Assembly: GCA_021802185.1 (NCBI GenBank)
Contig: JAKAAV010000037.1
Coordinates: 1-10,411, forward strand
DNA from: Chloroflexota bacterium
GTDB lineage: Bacteria; Chloroflexota; Limnocylindria; Limnocylindrales; CSP1-4
Reading direction: 5' to 3'
DNA: 10,411 nt
Made by a program: the position numbers and the translations under genes. A model generated the notes under the pieces. That model did no database searches and was not told the origin of the DNA. It saw only the letters and a program-made list of their open reading frames with translations. Below, piece by piece: positions 1 to 8,301 of the stretch (positions within the stretch are counted from its first letter, which is position 1; each line of letters opens with the position of its first letter).

Positions 1-23
1 CGTTTCGCGCGCCTCGGCGGCGT

Positions 24-77
24 CGGGTGGCGGAGGCGGGGCCGCGCGACCGGGTGGCGGAGGCAGGGCCGCGCGAC
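24..77. repeat. 27-bp tandem duplication, two copies
   Basis: Positions 24-50 and 51-77 are the same 27-bp unit repeated head to tail, differing at one base (G at 38, A at 65). The unit length is a multiple of three, so the rightward reading frame stays open through it and would encode a repeated VAEAGPRDR peptide. I do not think it is translated: succinyl-CoA synthetase beta chains start at the GTG at 240, which has its own ribosome binding site. It is probably a local slippage duplication in non-coding leader DNA. Confidence 0.75.
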
Positions 78-225
78 CGGACGGCAGCGGACCGGACCGG
101 GCAGCGGGACGGCCCCGCGGAACGGGGACGCGGACGGACGGTTGCTCGCGCGCCTCGCTCGCGCACCTCGCGGCGCCCCTCGGGCTATCCTGCTCCGGCC
201 GGGCGAACGGACCCGACGGGTGCAC

Positions 226-230
226 GGAGG
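226..230 (+). promoter_or_regulatory. Ribosome binding site deciding the sucC start
   Basis: GGAGG lies nine bases before the GTG at 240. It supports that GTG over in-frame starts further upstream, which would add a 71-residue Arg/Gly/Pro-rich extension unlike any succinyl-CoA synthetase. Confidence 0.7.
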
Positions 231-239
231 CTGCCGCTC

Positions 240-1490
240 GTGAAGCTCCAGGAATTCCATGCGCGCGAACTCCTCGCCGCGGCAGGGCTCCCGGTTCCCC
301 CCGGGCGAGTCGCCACGACGCCGGCGGAGGCCGCCGGAGTCGCCCGCGAGCTGATCTCGGACGGGGCGAGCGGGGTGGTCGTCAAGGCGCAGGTCCTGGT
401 GGGCGGCCGCGGCAAGGCCGGCGGCGTCAAGCTCGCATCGACCCCCGAGGACGCCGAGCGCGTCGCGGGCGAGATCCTGGGCATGTCGATCAAGGGCATC
501 ACGGTCCGGAAGGTGCTCGTCGCGCCCGCGTCCGACATCCGTCACGAGTACTACCTGGGCGCCGTCCTCGACCGGACCGCACAGCGCATCCTCGTCATGG
601 GATCCGCGGAAGGTGGCGTGGAGATCGAGCAGGTCGCGAAGGAGAAGCCCGAGGCGATCGTCCGCGTGCACGCCCACCCGCACCTCGGGCTCCTGGACTT
701 CCAGGCCCGCGAGGTCGCCCTCGCCCTCGGGCTGACGGGACCGTACCTGGTCGATGCGGTCGCGATCGCGAAGGGCCTGGTCCGCGTGATGGTCGAGAAC
801 GACGCGGACCTGGTCGAGGTCAACCCGCTGGCGATCGTCCGCGAGCGGACGGCCGGCGGCTCCGAACGCGACCGGCTCGTCTGCCTCGACGCCAAGATCA
901 CGCTCGACGATTCGGCGCTCCCCCGCCATCCGGACCTCGAGGCGCGGCGCGACCTCGACGAGGAGGACGCGGCCGACACCGAGGCGCGCGAACAGGAGAT
1001 CAACTTCATCCACCTCGACGGGACCATCGGGTGCGTGGTGAACGGCGCCGGCCTCGCGATGACGACGATGGACCTCGTCAAGCGGGCGGGTGGCGAGCCC
1101 GCGAACTTCCTCGACATCGGCGGCGGCGCGCGCGCGGACACCGTGGCGGCGGCGATGAAGCTGATCCTGGCGGACCCGCGGGTCGAGGCGATCCTCGTGA
1201 ACATCTTCGGCGGGATCACGCGCGGCGACGAGGTTGCGCGCGGGCTCGTCGAGGCCAGGTCGCGACAGTCGCGCGACGTCCCCATGGTCGTCCGCATCGT
1301 CGGCACGAACGCGACTGAGGCACAGTCGATCCTGCGCGACGCGTCGTTCCGGACCGCTGACAGCCTGGAGGAGGCCGCGGCAGACGCCGTGGCGGTCGCG
1401 AAGGCGGCCCGGGGCGGAGGCGGCGGTGCGGCGGCCGGAGGCAGGGTCGCCGGCGGCACGGGGTCGATGACGGAAGGAGCCGCGCGATGA
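240..1490 (+). CDS. sucC: Succinyl-CoA synthetase (succinate-CoA ligase), beta subunit
   Basis: This 416-residue protein is the nucleotide-binding beta chain of succinyl-CoA synthetase, which with SucD interconverts succinyl-CoA, ADP (or GDP) and phosphate with succinate, CoA and ATP (or GTP) in the cytosolic TCA cycle. The GTG start gives the standard opening [12 protein letters not shown]. An N-terminal ATP-grasp half carries [14 protein letters not shown] (about 49-62) and the family segment [10 protein letters not shown] (121-130). N195 in VEVNPL and D217 in CLDAKI match the Mg-nucleotide ligands. The C-terminal ligase half has [11 protein letters not shown] (268-278), [10 protein letters not shown] (288-297) and [10 protein letters not shown] (321-330). 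The family core ends near residue 390; a Gly/Ala-rich tail of about 26 residues (391-416) is extra. The stop overlaps the sucD start as ATGA, implying coupled translation. ATP or GTP preference cannot be read from the sequence. Confidence 0.97.
   Translation: MKLQEFHARELLAAAGLPVPPGRVATTPAEAAGVARELISDGASGVVVKAQVLVGGRGKAGGVKLASTPEDAERVAGEILGMSIKGITVRKVLVAPASDIRHEYYLGAVLDRTAQRILVMGSAEGGVEIEQVAKEKPEAIVRVHAHPHLGLLDFQAREVALALGLTGPYLVDAVAIAKGLVRVMVENDADLVEVNPLAIVRERTAGGSERDRLVCLDAKITLDDSALPRHPDLEARRDLDEEDAADTEAREQEINFIHLDGTIGCVVNGAGLAMTTMDLVKRAGGEPANFLDIGGGARADTVAAAMKLILADPRVEAILVNIFGGITRGDEVARGLVEARSRQSRDVPMVVRIVGTNATEAQSILRDASFRTADSLEEAAADAVAVAKAARGGGGGAAAGGRVAGGTGSMTEGAAR
1474..1479 (+). promoter_or_regulatory. 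Ribosome binding site of sucD, inside the sucC end
   Basis: AAGGAG is embedded in the last codons of sucC, seven bases before the sucD ATG at 1487. Together with the four-base overlap it fixes the sucD start. Confidence 0.8.
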
Positions 1491-2404
1491 GCATCCTGGT
1501 CGGCCGCGACACCCGGCTCGTCGTGCAGGGGATCACCGGTCGCGAGGGCGAGTTCCACTCCAGGCAGATGCAGGCGTACGGCACGCAGGTCGTGGCGGGC
1601 ACGCGGTTCGGCAAGGGCGGGCAGCGGGCGCTCGAGGGGACCGTCCCGGTGTTCGACACGGTCCGCGAGGCCGTCGCCGAGACGGGCGCGAACACGAGCG
1701 TGATCTACGTTCCGGCGCCATCCGCTCCGGACGCGATCCTGGAGGCCGTCGACGCCGGGATCGCGCTGGTCGTCTGCATCACGGAGCGGATCCCGGCCCT
1801 CGACATGCTGCGGGTCATGCCCGTCGTGCGCGAGGCCGGGGCGCGCCTCATCGGTCCGAACTGTCCCGGCCTCACATCCCCGGGGCGCGCGAAGGTCGGG
1901 ATCATCCCGGGCTCGATCCACCTCGAGGGCTCGACGGGCGTCGTGAGCCGGTCCGGCACGCTGACGTACGAGGTCGTGCAGGCGCTGACGGACGCCGGGA
2001 TCGGCCAGTCGACGTGCGTCGGGATCGGCGGCGACCCGATCGTCGGCACGACGCATCTCGATGTCCTCAAGCTGTTCGCCGAGGATCCCGAGACGAACGC
2101 GGTCGTGCTGATCGGCGAGATCGGCGGCAGCGCCGAGGAGGAGGCGGCGGCGTGGGCCGCCGATCACCTGAAGGGCGTGCCGAAGGCGGCGTTCATCGCC
2201 GGCCGGACCGCGCCCGAGGGCAAGCGCATGGGTCACGCCGGTGCCATCATCAGCGGCGGGTCCGGGACCGCGGCCGCGAAGGTCGCGGCGCTCGAGGCCG
2301 CGGGGTTCCGGGTCGCGGAGACGCCGGGCCAGATCGCGGATCTCCTCAGGGAGCAGGGCGCGGAGCCGGCGGCGCGCGGAGAGGTGCCGGCCGGAGCTCA
2401 GTAG
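1487..2404 (+). CDS. sucD: Succinyl-CoA synthetase (succinate-CoA ligase), alpha subunit
   Basis: This 305-residue protein is the CoA-binding, phosphohistidine-carrying alpha chain partnering SucC. The N-terminal Rossmann domain shows the CoA-binding segment [16 protein letters not shown] (13-28). GPNCPG (123-128) and the SRSGTLTYE loop (154-162) are family signatures. The catalytic histidine that is transiently phosphorylated is H250 in [10 protein letters not shown], and E211 in IGEIGG matches the glutamate that positions it. Length is slightly above the usual 290 residues because of a short Ala/Gly/Glu-rich tail after residue 290. The ATG overlaps the sucC TGA, so the two subunits are made from one message in equal amounts. 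The gene ends 49 bp from the convergent epimerase gene. In this window SucCD would consume the succinyl-CoA produced by the methylmalonyl-CoA operon on the opposite strand. Confidence 0.97.
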   Translation: MSILVGRDTRLVVQGITGREGEFHSRQMQAYGTQVVAGTRFGKGGQRALEGTVPVFDTVREAVAETGANTSVIYVPAPSAPDAILEAVDAGIALVVCITERIPALDMLRVMPVVREAGARLIGPNCPGLTSPGRAKVGIIPGSIHLEGSTGVVSRSGTLTYEVVQALTDAGIGQSTCVGIGGDPIVGTTHLDVLKLFAEDPETNAVVLIGEIGGSAEEEAAAWAADHLKGVPKAAFIAGRTAPEGKRMGHAGAIISGGSGTAAAKVAALEAAGFRVAETPGQIADLLREQGAEPAARGEVPAGAQ

Positions 2405-2444
2405 CGGCGGGCAGCCTTCACTTCGAGGCGGCGATGCCCGCTGC
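2404..2444. terminator. Possible bidirectional terminator stem-loop
   Basis: Bases 2404-2413 pair with 2435-2444 in a ten-pair GC-rich stem with one G-T wobble. A small inner hairpin (2414-2417 with 2426-2429) sits inside its 21-base loop. It fills most of the gap between two genes that converge, where a terminator acting on both strands is expected. No T-run follows on either strand, so it is not a textbook intrinsic terminator; in such GC-rich DNA some pairing is expected by chance. Confidence 0.4.
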
Positions 2445-2453
2445 CGAGCCCGT

Positions 2454-2912
2454 TCAGTAGCCGAGCGCCGCCCAGGCCGGCCCGCCCGGCGCCTCGATCA
2501 GTTCGACGAGCACGCCGTGGCAGCTCCGGGGGTGCAGGAACGCGACCGGTCCCTCGGCGCCGCGCCGCGCGGCGTGGTCGATGAGCTCGACGCCCGCCGA
2601 TTCCATGCTCGCGAGCGCCGCTGCGATGTCCGGCACCTCGAAGCACACGTGGTGGAACCCCTCGCCCCGGCTCTCGAGGAAGCGCGCGACGCCGGTCGCC
2701 GGATCGACCGGCTCGACCAGCTCGACGCGGCTCGGCCCGACGGGCAGGAACGCGATCCGGACGCCGTCGGACGGGATCGGCACGATCGAGTCGAGGTCGA
2801 GCCCGAGCGTGTCGTGGTAGAAGCGCACGGCATCGTCCATGTTGCGCACGACCACCGCGACATGGTGGATCGCGCCGAGAGCGTGGCGCTCGGCAAGGTC
2901 GTCCGGGGTCAT
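2454..2912 (-). CDS. mce: Methylmalonyl-CoA epimerase
   Basis: This 152-residue vicinal-oxygen-chelate (glyoxalase/bleomycin-resistance fold) protein would interconvert (S)- and (R)-methylmalonyl-CoA. That step lies between the carboxylase, which makes the S form, and the mutase, which uses the R form. Two beta-alpha-beta-beta-beta modules are visible. The first starts at AIHHVAVVVRNMDDAVRFY (14-32) and the second at FHHVCFEVPD (86-95). The likely metal ligands are H17, E64 (in RVELVEP), H88 and E137 (in VLVELIE); many epimerases have Gln in place of E64. Other VOC enzymes share this fold, but the length, the motifs and the position 27 bp after the mutase gene make epimerase the clear choice. 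The ATG has a strong Shine-Dalgarno sequence. It is the last gene of the operon. Confidence 0.93.
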   Translation of the reverse strand: MTPDDLAERHALGAIHHVAVVVRNMDDAVRFYHDTLGLDLDSIVPIPSDGVRIAFLPVGPSRVELVEPVDPATGVARFLESRGEGFHHVCFEVPDIAAALASMESAGVELIDHAARRGAEGPVAFLHPRSCHGVLVELIEAPGGPAWAALGY

Positions 2913-2917
2913 CCGCT

Positions 2918-2922
2918 CTCCT
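2918..2922 (-). promoter_or_regulatory. Ribosome binding site of mce
   Basis: On the minus strand AGGAG (within AGAGGAGAG) lies five bases before the ATG at 2912. It is the strongest Shine-Dalgarno match in the leftward operon and fixes the epimerase start. Confidence 0.8.
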
Positions 2923-2939
2923 CTGGACCGTGATCGACT

Positions 2940-4682
2940 CTAGACCGTGACCGACTCGCGGTGCTCGCCCCACACTGCGCGCAGCGCATCGCTCATCTCG
3001 CCGAGCGTCGCGCCGCCGTGGACGGCCTCGATGAGCGCGGGCATCACGTTCTCGTCGCCCGCGGCCGCGGTCCGGACGTGCTCCATCGCGCGACCCCATG
3101 CTCGTGCGTCGCGCTCGGCACGCACGCGCCGGACCCGCTCGACCTGGCGCCCCTCCTCCCCCGGGTCGATACGCTGGATCGGCGGCGCGGGGACGGGCTC
3201 GTCGACGAACCGGTTGACCCCGACGACGATCTCCTCGCCCGCCTCGACGGCGCGCTGGCGCCGGTAAGCCGACTCCTGGATCTGGCGCTGCTGGTACCCC
3301 GCCTCGATCGCCGCCAGCGCGCCGCCCAGGGCGCCGATCTCGTCGAGGTACGCCTGCGCGGCACGCTCGAGCTCGTCGGTCAGCGACTCGACGAAGTAGC
3401 TCCCGGCGAGCGGGTCGGGCGTCTCGGTCACGCCGGCCTCGTGGGCCAGGATCTGCTGCGTGCGCAGGGCAAGCCGGGCCGACTCCTCGGTCGGCAGGGC
3501 GAGCGCCTCGTCGCGCGCGTTCGTGTGGAGGCTCTGCGTCCCGCCGAGCACCGCGGCGAGGGCCTGCAGCGTCGTCCGGACGACGTTGTTCTCTATCGCC
3601 TGGGCGGTCAGCGAGCTCCCCGCCGTCTGCGTGTGGAAGCGGCACATCTGGGAGCGCGGGTTGCGGGCCCCGAAGCGGTCTCGCATGATCCGGGCCCACA
3701 TCCGGCGCGCCGCCCGGAACTTGGCGACCTCCTCGAACAGCTCGCTCCACGCCGCGAAGAAGAACGACAGGCGGCCGGCGAAGCGGTCGACGTCGAGGCC
3801 ACGGCGCTGCGCGGCCTCCACGTACGCAATCCCGTCGGCGAGCGTGAACGCCAGCTCCTGGGCGGCAGTGGCACCCGCCTCCCGCATGTGGTAGCCGCTG
3901 ATCGAGATCGTGTTCCATTTTGGCAGCTCGGCCGCACAAAATTCGAAGACGTCAGTGACCAGCCGCATCGACGGCCGCGGCGGGTAGATGTACGTACCCC
4001 GGGCGATGTACTCCTTCAGGATGTCGTTCTGGACCGTGCCGCTCACAGCCGCCCGCGGCACGCCCTGGCGCTCGGCGGCCGCGACGTAGAAGGCGAGCAG
4101 GATCGGCGCCGTCGCGTTGATCGTCATCGACGTCGAGACGCGGTCGAGCGGGATCCCGCCCAGCAGGAGCTCCATGTCGGCGAGCGAGCTGATCGGTACG
4201 CCGACCCGCCCGACCTCGCCCTCGGCCCACGCGGCGTCCGAGTCGTAGCCCATCTGGGTGGGCAGGTCGAAGGCAACCGAGAGGCCCGTCTGGCCCTGCT
4301 CCAACAGGTAGCGGAAGCGGCGGTTCGTCTGCTCGGCGCTCGCGAAGCCGGCATACTGGCGCATCGTCCACAGGCGACCGCGGTACATCGTCGGCTGCAC
4401 CCCCCGCGTGAAGGGGTATTCGCCGGGACGGCCCAGGTCGCGATCCTCGTCGAGCGCGGCGATATCGCCGGGCACGTACACGTCGGCGATCGGGATGCCC
4501 GAGGAGGTCACGAACATCTCGCGCCGCTCCGGGTGCTCGGCGACCGCACGGGCGCGCGTCGTCTCGCGCCAGTGCTCGCGCTCCTCGAGGCTCCGCTCGG
4601 TGGCGCTCCGGCCGAGCCTTTCGCTCTCCGAGGCGGGTGCGCTCGCCCCCGTCTCCACCCCGGCGCGCGCCTCCGGTGTCAT
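2940..4682 (-). CDS. mcmA1: Methylmalonyl-CoA mutase, large (catalytic) subunit without B12 domain
   Basis: This 580-residue protein is the substrate-binding TIM-barrel chain of adenosylcobalamin-dependent methylmalonyl-CoA mutase, which rearranges (R)-methylmalonyl-CoA to succinyl-CoA. Signatures include [18 protein letters not shown] (96-113, with the active-site tyrosine Y100), [16 protein letters not shown] (134-149), [11 protein letters not shown] (215-225), [11 protein letters not shown] (261-271, with the catalytic histidine H265), [14 protein letters not shown] (348-361), [19 protein letters not shown] (382-400) and [10 protein letters not shown] (423-432). The chain ends at [14 protein letters not shown], where this form of the enzyme normally stops. 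There is no C-terminal cobalamin domain (no DxHxxG motif), so it needs a separate small subunit, as in archaeal and Chloroflexus-type enzymes. None is encoded here. The ATG overlaps the stop of the biotin carrier gene as ATGA, showing tight operon coupling. Related acyl-CoA mutases (ethylmalonyl or isobutyryl type) are less likely because epimerase and carboxylase genes adjoin it. Confidence 0.95.
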   Translation of the reverse strand: MTPEARAGVETGASAPASESERLGRSATERSLEEREHWRETTRARAVAEHPERREMFVTSSGIPIADVYVPGDIAALDEDRDLGRPGEYPFTRGVQPTMYRGRLWTMRQYAGFASAEQTNRRFRYLLEQGQTGLSVAFDLPTQMGYDSDAAWAEGEVGRVGVPISSLADMELLLGGIPLDRVSTSMTINATAPILLAFYVAAAERQGVPRAAVSGTVQNDILKEYIARGTYIYPPRPSMRLVTDVFEFCAAELPKWNTISISGYHMREAGATAAQELAFTLADGIAYVEAAQRRGLDVDRFAGRLSFFFAAWSELFEEVAKFRAARRMWARIMRDRFGARNPRSQMCRFHTQTAGSSLTAQAIENNVVRTTLQALAAVLGGTQSLHTNARDEALALPTEESARLALRTQQILAHEAGVTETPDPLAGSYFVESLTDELERAAQAYLDEIGALGGALAAIEAGYQQRQIQESAYRRQRAVEAGEEIVVGVNRFVDEPVPAPPIQRIDPGEEGRQVERVRRVRAERDARAWGRAMEHVRTAAAGDENVMPALIEAVHGGATLGEMSDALRAVWGEHRESVTV

Positions 4683-5329
4683 CCGATCACCACCAGCTCG
4701 TCTCCCTGCTCGACGCGGACGCCCGGCTCGACGCCAACCCGCTCGATGGTACCCGCGGCGGGAGCGAGGATTTCGTTCTCCATCTTCATCGCTTCCAGCG
4801 AGCAGAGACGGGCCCCGGCCTCGACCTCGTCGCCGGCCGCGACGAAGACCCTGGCGATCCGGCCCGGCAGCGGCGCGCGGACGACGCGCGGCCCTGACAC
4901 GGACGCCCCCGCGGTCCGGCGCGCGCGCTCGCGGAGGGCCGCTCGTCGCGCCGGCTCCAGCGTGACCTCGAAGCGCCACCCGTCGATCACGACCTCCACG
5001 CGGCCGACGCCCGGCGACTGTCCGCGCGACGGCGGCACGGGCAGCACGAGGCCGGGCCGTGCGCGAGACTCCTCGTGCACGCCACCCGGGTCCGGGTCCG
5101 GATCGGCGGCAGCCATGTTGGCGCCGAGCTCGGGATGCGGCGTGTCGGGCGCGGTGGGTTCGACGTCGACGACGACCGGCGGGTCGGTTTCGACGGTCGC
5201 GCGGATGGCATCTGGTCCGGGCAGGTCGCGTGGCGGGATCGTTCCCGAACCGCCGTCCGCGAACGCCGACGCGCGTGTGACCGTACCGTCGCCGGGCTCG
5301 TCCGGACGGACGGGCTTCATCGGTTCCAT
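4679..5329 (-). CDS. Biotin carboxyl carrier protein of the acyl-CoA carboxylase
   Basis: This 216-residue protein carries the biotin arm that moves carboxylate from the biotin carboxylase to the carboxyltransferase. The biotinyl domain occupies about 148-216 and has the EAMKMEN motif, with K182 as the biotinylated lysine. Flanking [15 protein letters not shown] and ELVVIG strands close the barrel. Before it, [15 protein letters not shown] (111-125) resembles the strand pair found before the biotinyl domain in fused carboxylase alpha subunits. The first 110 residues are acidic and rich in Pro, Asp and Gly, with no recognised domain; they are probably a flexible linker. The ATG at 5329 is chosen because it opens the frame 21 bp after the carboxylase stop; another ATG lies at 5320, and neither has a strong ribosome binding site. 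The stop overlaps the mutase ATG. It is in the same frame as the upstream biotin carboxylase (see findings). Confidence 0.92.
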   Translation of the reverse strand: MEPMKPVRPDEPGDGTVTRASAFADGGSGTIPPRDLPGPDAIRATVETDPPVVVDVEPTAPDTPHPELGANMAAADPDPDPGGVHEESRARPGLVLPVPPSRGQSPGVGRVEVVIDGWRFEVTLEPARRAALRERARRTAGASVSGPRVVRAPLPGRIARVFVAAGDEVEAGARLCSLEAMKMENEILAPAAGTIERVGVEPGVRVEQGDELVVIG

Positions 5330-5350
5330 GTGGTGTTCCCGTTCACCCCG

Positions 5351-7027
5351 TCACCGTCCCCACGGCCGCGTCGCATCGCGGCGACCGGCCTGCCGCCAGG
5401 ACATCGCTGCCGCGGGCCCCTCCCCTCCGTCACCACGGCCCGTCGCTGCCCCCGAGAGCGACCCCGATCCAGCAGCGGCACTCCCTGCCGCGAGCGCCGC
5501 CCACCTGGCGCTGGTGCCATCGTCCGATGGCCGCCCGGCCCTGGGCGAACCGGGCTCCGCCAACGCGCCGGAACGCGCCGTCCCCGCCATCGCCCAGGCC
5601 GCAGCCGCCCGAGCCGCCCGCTGCGCCGCCTCCCCGCGAAGCGGGCGCGGATCCCACCGCTCCGCGACGAACGACGTCGACAGCCGCGCCTCGGCGAACG
5701 CCGGGTCGGCCGCGAGCCACCCGTGGAACGGCATCGTCGTCTGGATGCCGCCGATCTCGAATTCGCCGAGCGCCCGCCGCAGGCGCGCGAGCGCGGCGGG
5801 GCGGTCGGTGGCGACGACGAGCAGCTTCGCGAGCAGCGGGTCGTAGTGCGTCGCGACCGTGTCGCCCTCTCCGACGCCGGCGTCGACTCGTACTCCCGGG
5901 CCCCCCGGCTCGCGCCACCGGCTGATCGTCCCCGACGTGGGCAGGAACGAGTTCGCCGGGTCCTCCGCGCTGACGCGGACCTCGATCGCGTGAGCTCGTG
6001 GCGACGCCGCGCGCGCCGCCGCCTCCCGGACCTCCGACGACAGAGGCCGCCCTTCGGCGATCCGAAGCTGCTCGTGGACGATGTCGACTCCGGCCACCAG
6101 CTCCGTCACGCCATGCTCCACCTGGAGCCGGGTATTGACCTCGAGGAACCATGTGCTGCCGTCAGGTGCGAGCAGGAACTCCGCGGTCGCGGCGTTGCGG
6201 AGGCCGAACGCACGCGCCACGGCCACCCCCAACCCATGGAGCCGGCGTCGCGCATCCTCGCCCAGCCCGGGCGCCGGCGCCTCCTCGACGAGCTTCTGAT
6301 GCCGCCGTTGCACCGAGCAGTCGCGCTCGCCCAGCGCGACGATCGTCCCATCCACGTCGCCGAGGAGCTGCACCTCGACGTGCCGCGCCCCCTCGACGTA
6401 GCGCTCGAGGTACACCGCGCCGTCACCGAAGGCCGCCTCCGCCTCTCGCGACGCGGCAACCAGCGCGGCGGCAAGATCCTCCGGCCGATCGACCCGGCGC
6501 ATCCCGCGGCCGCCACCCCCGGCGGACGCCTTGACCATCAGCGGCCATCCGACTCCCTCGGCGACGTCCAGGACGGACGCCGCGGACTCGAGGCTGCTGA
6601 CCGGAGCAGGCTCCAGCGTGCCGGGCACGATCGGAACCCCGACTTCGCGCGCGGCGCGCCGGGCCGCGAGCTTGTCGCCGAGCCCGGCCAACGTCTCGGA
6701 GGCAGGGCCCACGAACGTGATCCCGGCGGCCTCGCAGGCGGCGGCGAACGGGGCCCGCTCCGACAGGAAGCCGTAGCCGGGGTGGATGGCGTCCGCACCG
6801 GATCGACGGGCAGCCTCGAGCACGGCGTCGGCACGCAGGTAGCTCTCGGTGGCGGGCGGTGGGCCGAGCCGCACGGCCATGTCGGCCGCCCGGACGTGCC
6901 GGGCGTGAAGGTCCGCGTCGCTGTACACGGCGACGGACTCGAGCCCCATCTCGCGGCACGCGCGGATGATCCTGAGGGCGATCTCGCCGCGGTTCGCGAC
7001 GAGGACGCGCCGGAGCGGTCGGGTCAC
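5351..7027 (-). CDS. accC: Biotin carboxylase subunit of acetyl/propionyl-CoA carboxylase
   Basis: This 558-residue protein would use ATP and bicarbonate to carboxylate biotin on the neighbouring carrier protein. It has the N-terminal biotin carboxylase domain (LRRVLVANRGEIALRIIRA, 5-23), HPGYGFLSE (82-90), an ATP-grasp domain with the glycine loop KASAGGGGRGMR (166-177), GERDCSVQRRHQKLVEEAP (233-251) and EVNTRLQVEH (296-305). The C-terminal carboxylase domain runs to about residue 458. G306 replaces the more usual Pro or Thr after EH. Residues 460-558 are Ala/Gly/Ser-rich low complexity without a recognised domain. The GTG at 7027 is preferred because AGGTGA lies five bases before it; a GTG at 7036 that overlaps the aminotransferase stop would add three residues. 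The carrier gene follows 21 bp downstream. Substrate choice is set by the carboxyltransferase, not by this subunit. Confidence 0.94.
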   Translation of the reverse strand: MTRPLRRVLVANRGEIALRIIRACREMGLESVAVYSDADLHARHVRAADMAVRLGPPPATESYLRADAVLEAARRSGADAIHPGYGFLSERAPFAAACEAAGITFVGPASETLAGLGDKLAARRAAREVGVPIVPGTLEPAPVSSLESAASVLDVAEGVGWPLMVKASAGGGGRGMRRVDRPEDLAAALVAASREAEAAFGDGAVYLERYVEGARHVEVQLLGDVDGTIVALGERDCSVQRRHQKLVEEAPAPGLGEDARRRLHGLGVAVARAFGLRNAATAEFLLAPDGSTWFLEVNTRLQVEHGVTELVAGVDIVHEQLRIAEGRPLSSEVREAAARAASPRAHAIEVRVSAEDPANSFLPTSGTISRWREPGGPGVRVDAGVGEGDTVATHYDPLLAKLLVVATDRPAALARLRRALGEFEIGGIQTTMPFHGWLAADPAFAEARLSTSFVAERWDPRPLRGEAAQRAARAAAAWAMAGTARSGALAEPGSPRAGRPSDDGTSARWAALAAGSAAAGSGSLSGAATGRGDGGEGPAAAMSWRQAGRRDATRPWGR

Positions 7028-7032
7028 GACGG

Positions 7033-7038
7033 TCACCT
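7033..7038 (-). promoter_or_regulatory. Ribosome binding site of the biotin carboxylase gene
   Basis: AGGTGA on the minus strand is five bases before the GTG at 7027 and contains the TGA stop of the aminotransferase gene. It favours 7027 over 7036 as the start and suggests coupling of the two genes. Confidence 0.55.
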
Positions 7039-8301
7039 GTCGGCGGCCGTATGACCGGCGGTGCTGTCCGCAGCCCCGTCCTGTCTTTGCGCAAAGACAG
7101 GGACACCGAGCGCCACCGCTGCGGACGCGAGTCGCTCCCCGGCCATCCTCAGCGTCTCGGGACGCTTGGGGAACGCCAGCCGGACGAGAGACCGGCCGGC
7201 GCCCGGCGTCAGGTACAGCGCGGCGCCGGGAACCAGAGCGACGCGGGCCTCGCGGATCAACCAGCCGACGAGCTCCGTCGAGTCCTGGACGCCGAGCGCC
7301 CTCATGTGCGGCGAGACGTCGCCGAGCAGGTAGTACGCCCCCTGTGGCGGGGTGGTGTCGATCCCCGCCGAGGCGAAGATCGCGAGCGCGGCATCGCGCC
7401 TCGAGCGGTAGTCCTCGCGCGTCCTGTCGTAGTAGTCGGCGCCGAGGCGAAGCGCCGTCACGCCGGCGGCCTGGAACGGGGCCGGCGCGGCGATCGTCAT
7501 GAAGTCGTGCACCTTCCGGATCGCATCGGTCAGCGGCGGAGACGCGATCGCCCATCCAACACGCCAGCCCGTCACCGCGTACGACTTCGACATCGCGCTG
7601 ACCGTGACCGTCCGGTCGCTCATGCCCGGCAGGCGCGCAAGAAACCGATGCTGGCCCTGGTAAACGATGTGCTCGTAGATCTCGTCCGTCAGCGCGATCA
7701 GGTCTCGCTCGCGGCAGACGCGCGCGATCGTTTCCAGCTCGCCGGCCGTGAACACGCGACCGGTCGGGTTGTGAGGGTTGGTGACGATGATCGCTCGTGT
7801 CCTCGGCGTGATCCGCCGCGCGAGGTCGTCGGGGTCGAACGTCCACTCGGGCGCGCGGAGAGGCACCGGCACGACGTGCGCTCCCGCGAGCATCGCGGCC
7901 GGCGCGTACGACTCGTGGAGCGGCTCGAACACGAGGATCTCGTCGCCGTCGTCGATGAGCGCGAGGATCGCGGCCGTGATCGTTTCCGTCGCACCACACG
8001 CCACGGTCACCTCGGCGTCGGCGTCGATCCCCGGCCAGCCCCGGGCGGCGTACTGGTCGGCGATGGCGCGGCGGAACTCCGGCATTCCCCACGTCACCGC
8101 GTACTGGTTCACGTCGTTCCGGATCGCGGCGACCGCCGCCTCCTTGACCTCGTCGGGTGCGGGAAAGTCCGGGAAGCCCTGCGACAGGTTCACCGCGTCG
8201 TAGCGGGCGGCGAGACGGGTCATCTCCCTGATCACGGATTCGCCGAAGCCGTCCAGCCGCCGTGCCGCGGCGCGGCGGCGTACCGCGCCAGGCCGCCGCA
8301 T
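7033..8301 (-). CDS. PLP-dependent class I/II aminotransferase (methionine/kynurenine aminotransferase-like)
   Basis: This 422-residue fold-type I aminotransferase moves an amino group between an amino acid and a 2-oxo acid using pyridoxal phosphate. Visible signatures are VNLSQGFPDFPAP (37-49), NQYAVTWGMPEFRRAI (65-80), NPHNPTG (175-181), DEIYEHIVY (206-214) and SAMSKSYAVTGWRVGW (235-250). K239 is the PLP Schiff-base lysine, D206 and Y209 are cofactor contacts and R374 is the likely carboxylate-binding arginine. The GFPDF segment points to the kynurenine/glutamine/methionine aminotransferase group; the substrate cannot be fixed. The ATG at 8301 gives the normal family N-terminus but has a weak ribosome binding site. 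The frame is open back to a GTG at 8496 overlapping the pccB stop, which would add 65 low-complexity residues. The last 20 or so residues come from a palindromic repeat and look appended. Its place between carboxylase subunit genes suggests a role in feeding amino-acid carbon into propionyl-CoA. Confidence 0.93.
   Translation of the reverse strand: MRRPGAVRRRAAARRLDGFGESVIREMTRLAARYDAVNLSQGFPDFPAPDEVKEAAVAAIRNDVNQYAVTWGMPEFRRAIADQYAARGWPGIDADAEVTVACGATETITAAILALIDDGDEILVFEPLHESYAPAAMLAGAHVVPVPLRAPEWTFDPDDLARRITPRTRAIIVTNPHNPTGRVFTAGELETIARVCRERDLIALTDEIYEHIVYQGQHRFLARLPGMSDRTVTVSAMSKSYAVTGWRVGWAIASPPLTDAIRKVHDFMTIAAPAPFQAAGVTALRLGADYYDRTREDYRSRRDAALAIFASAGIDTTPPQGAYYLLGDVSPHMRALGVQDSTELVGWLIREARVALVPGAALYLTPGAGRSLVRLAFPKRPETLRMAGERLASAAVALGVPVFAQRQDGAADSTAGHTAADR
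7080..7101. repeat. 22-bp perfect palindrome, copy 1
   Basis: The core GTCTTTGCGCAAAGAC is extended here to an uninterrupted 22-bp palindrome centred between 7090 and 7091. It lies inside the aminotransferase gene, in its last 25 codons, where it encodes part of PVFAQRQD. It ends 53 bp before the biotin carboxylase start at 7027. A second copy of the same core occurs at 10079-10094, before pccB. No other copy was seen in the window. There is no T-run, so it is not an intrinsic terminator. Confidence 0.9.

Noticed and set aside
186..191. TATCCT as a -10 box for sucCD
   Set aside because: It is the only AT-containing hexamer near the start, but there is no TGn extension and no -35-like hexamer at the right spacing.
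27..239. N-terminal extension of sucC from the GTG at 27
   Set aside because: It would add 71 residues of repeat-derived Arg/Gly/Pro sequence. The GTG at 240 has GGAGG in place and yields the normal family N-terminus.
551..2236. Long leftward open frame antisense to sucC and sucD
   Set aside because: Its translation is Arg/Pro/Ala-rich with no recognisable domain, and the opposite strand encodes two unmistakable enzymes. Long antisense frames are expected in DNA this GC-rich.
2961..5846. 961-codon rightward open frame antisense to the mutase and carrier genes
   Set aside because: No family signature, highly Arg/Asp-rich, and fully opposite to conserved genes. It is a shadow of GC-biased codon use.
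7080..7101. Palindrome as an intrinsic terminator between the aminotransferase and the biotin carboxylase
   Set aside because: It has no separate loop and no following T-run, lies inside the coding sequence, and the next gene follows with overlapping signals, so termination here would cut the operon.
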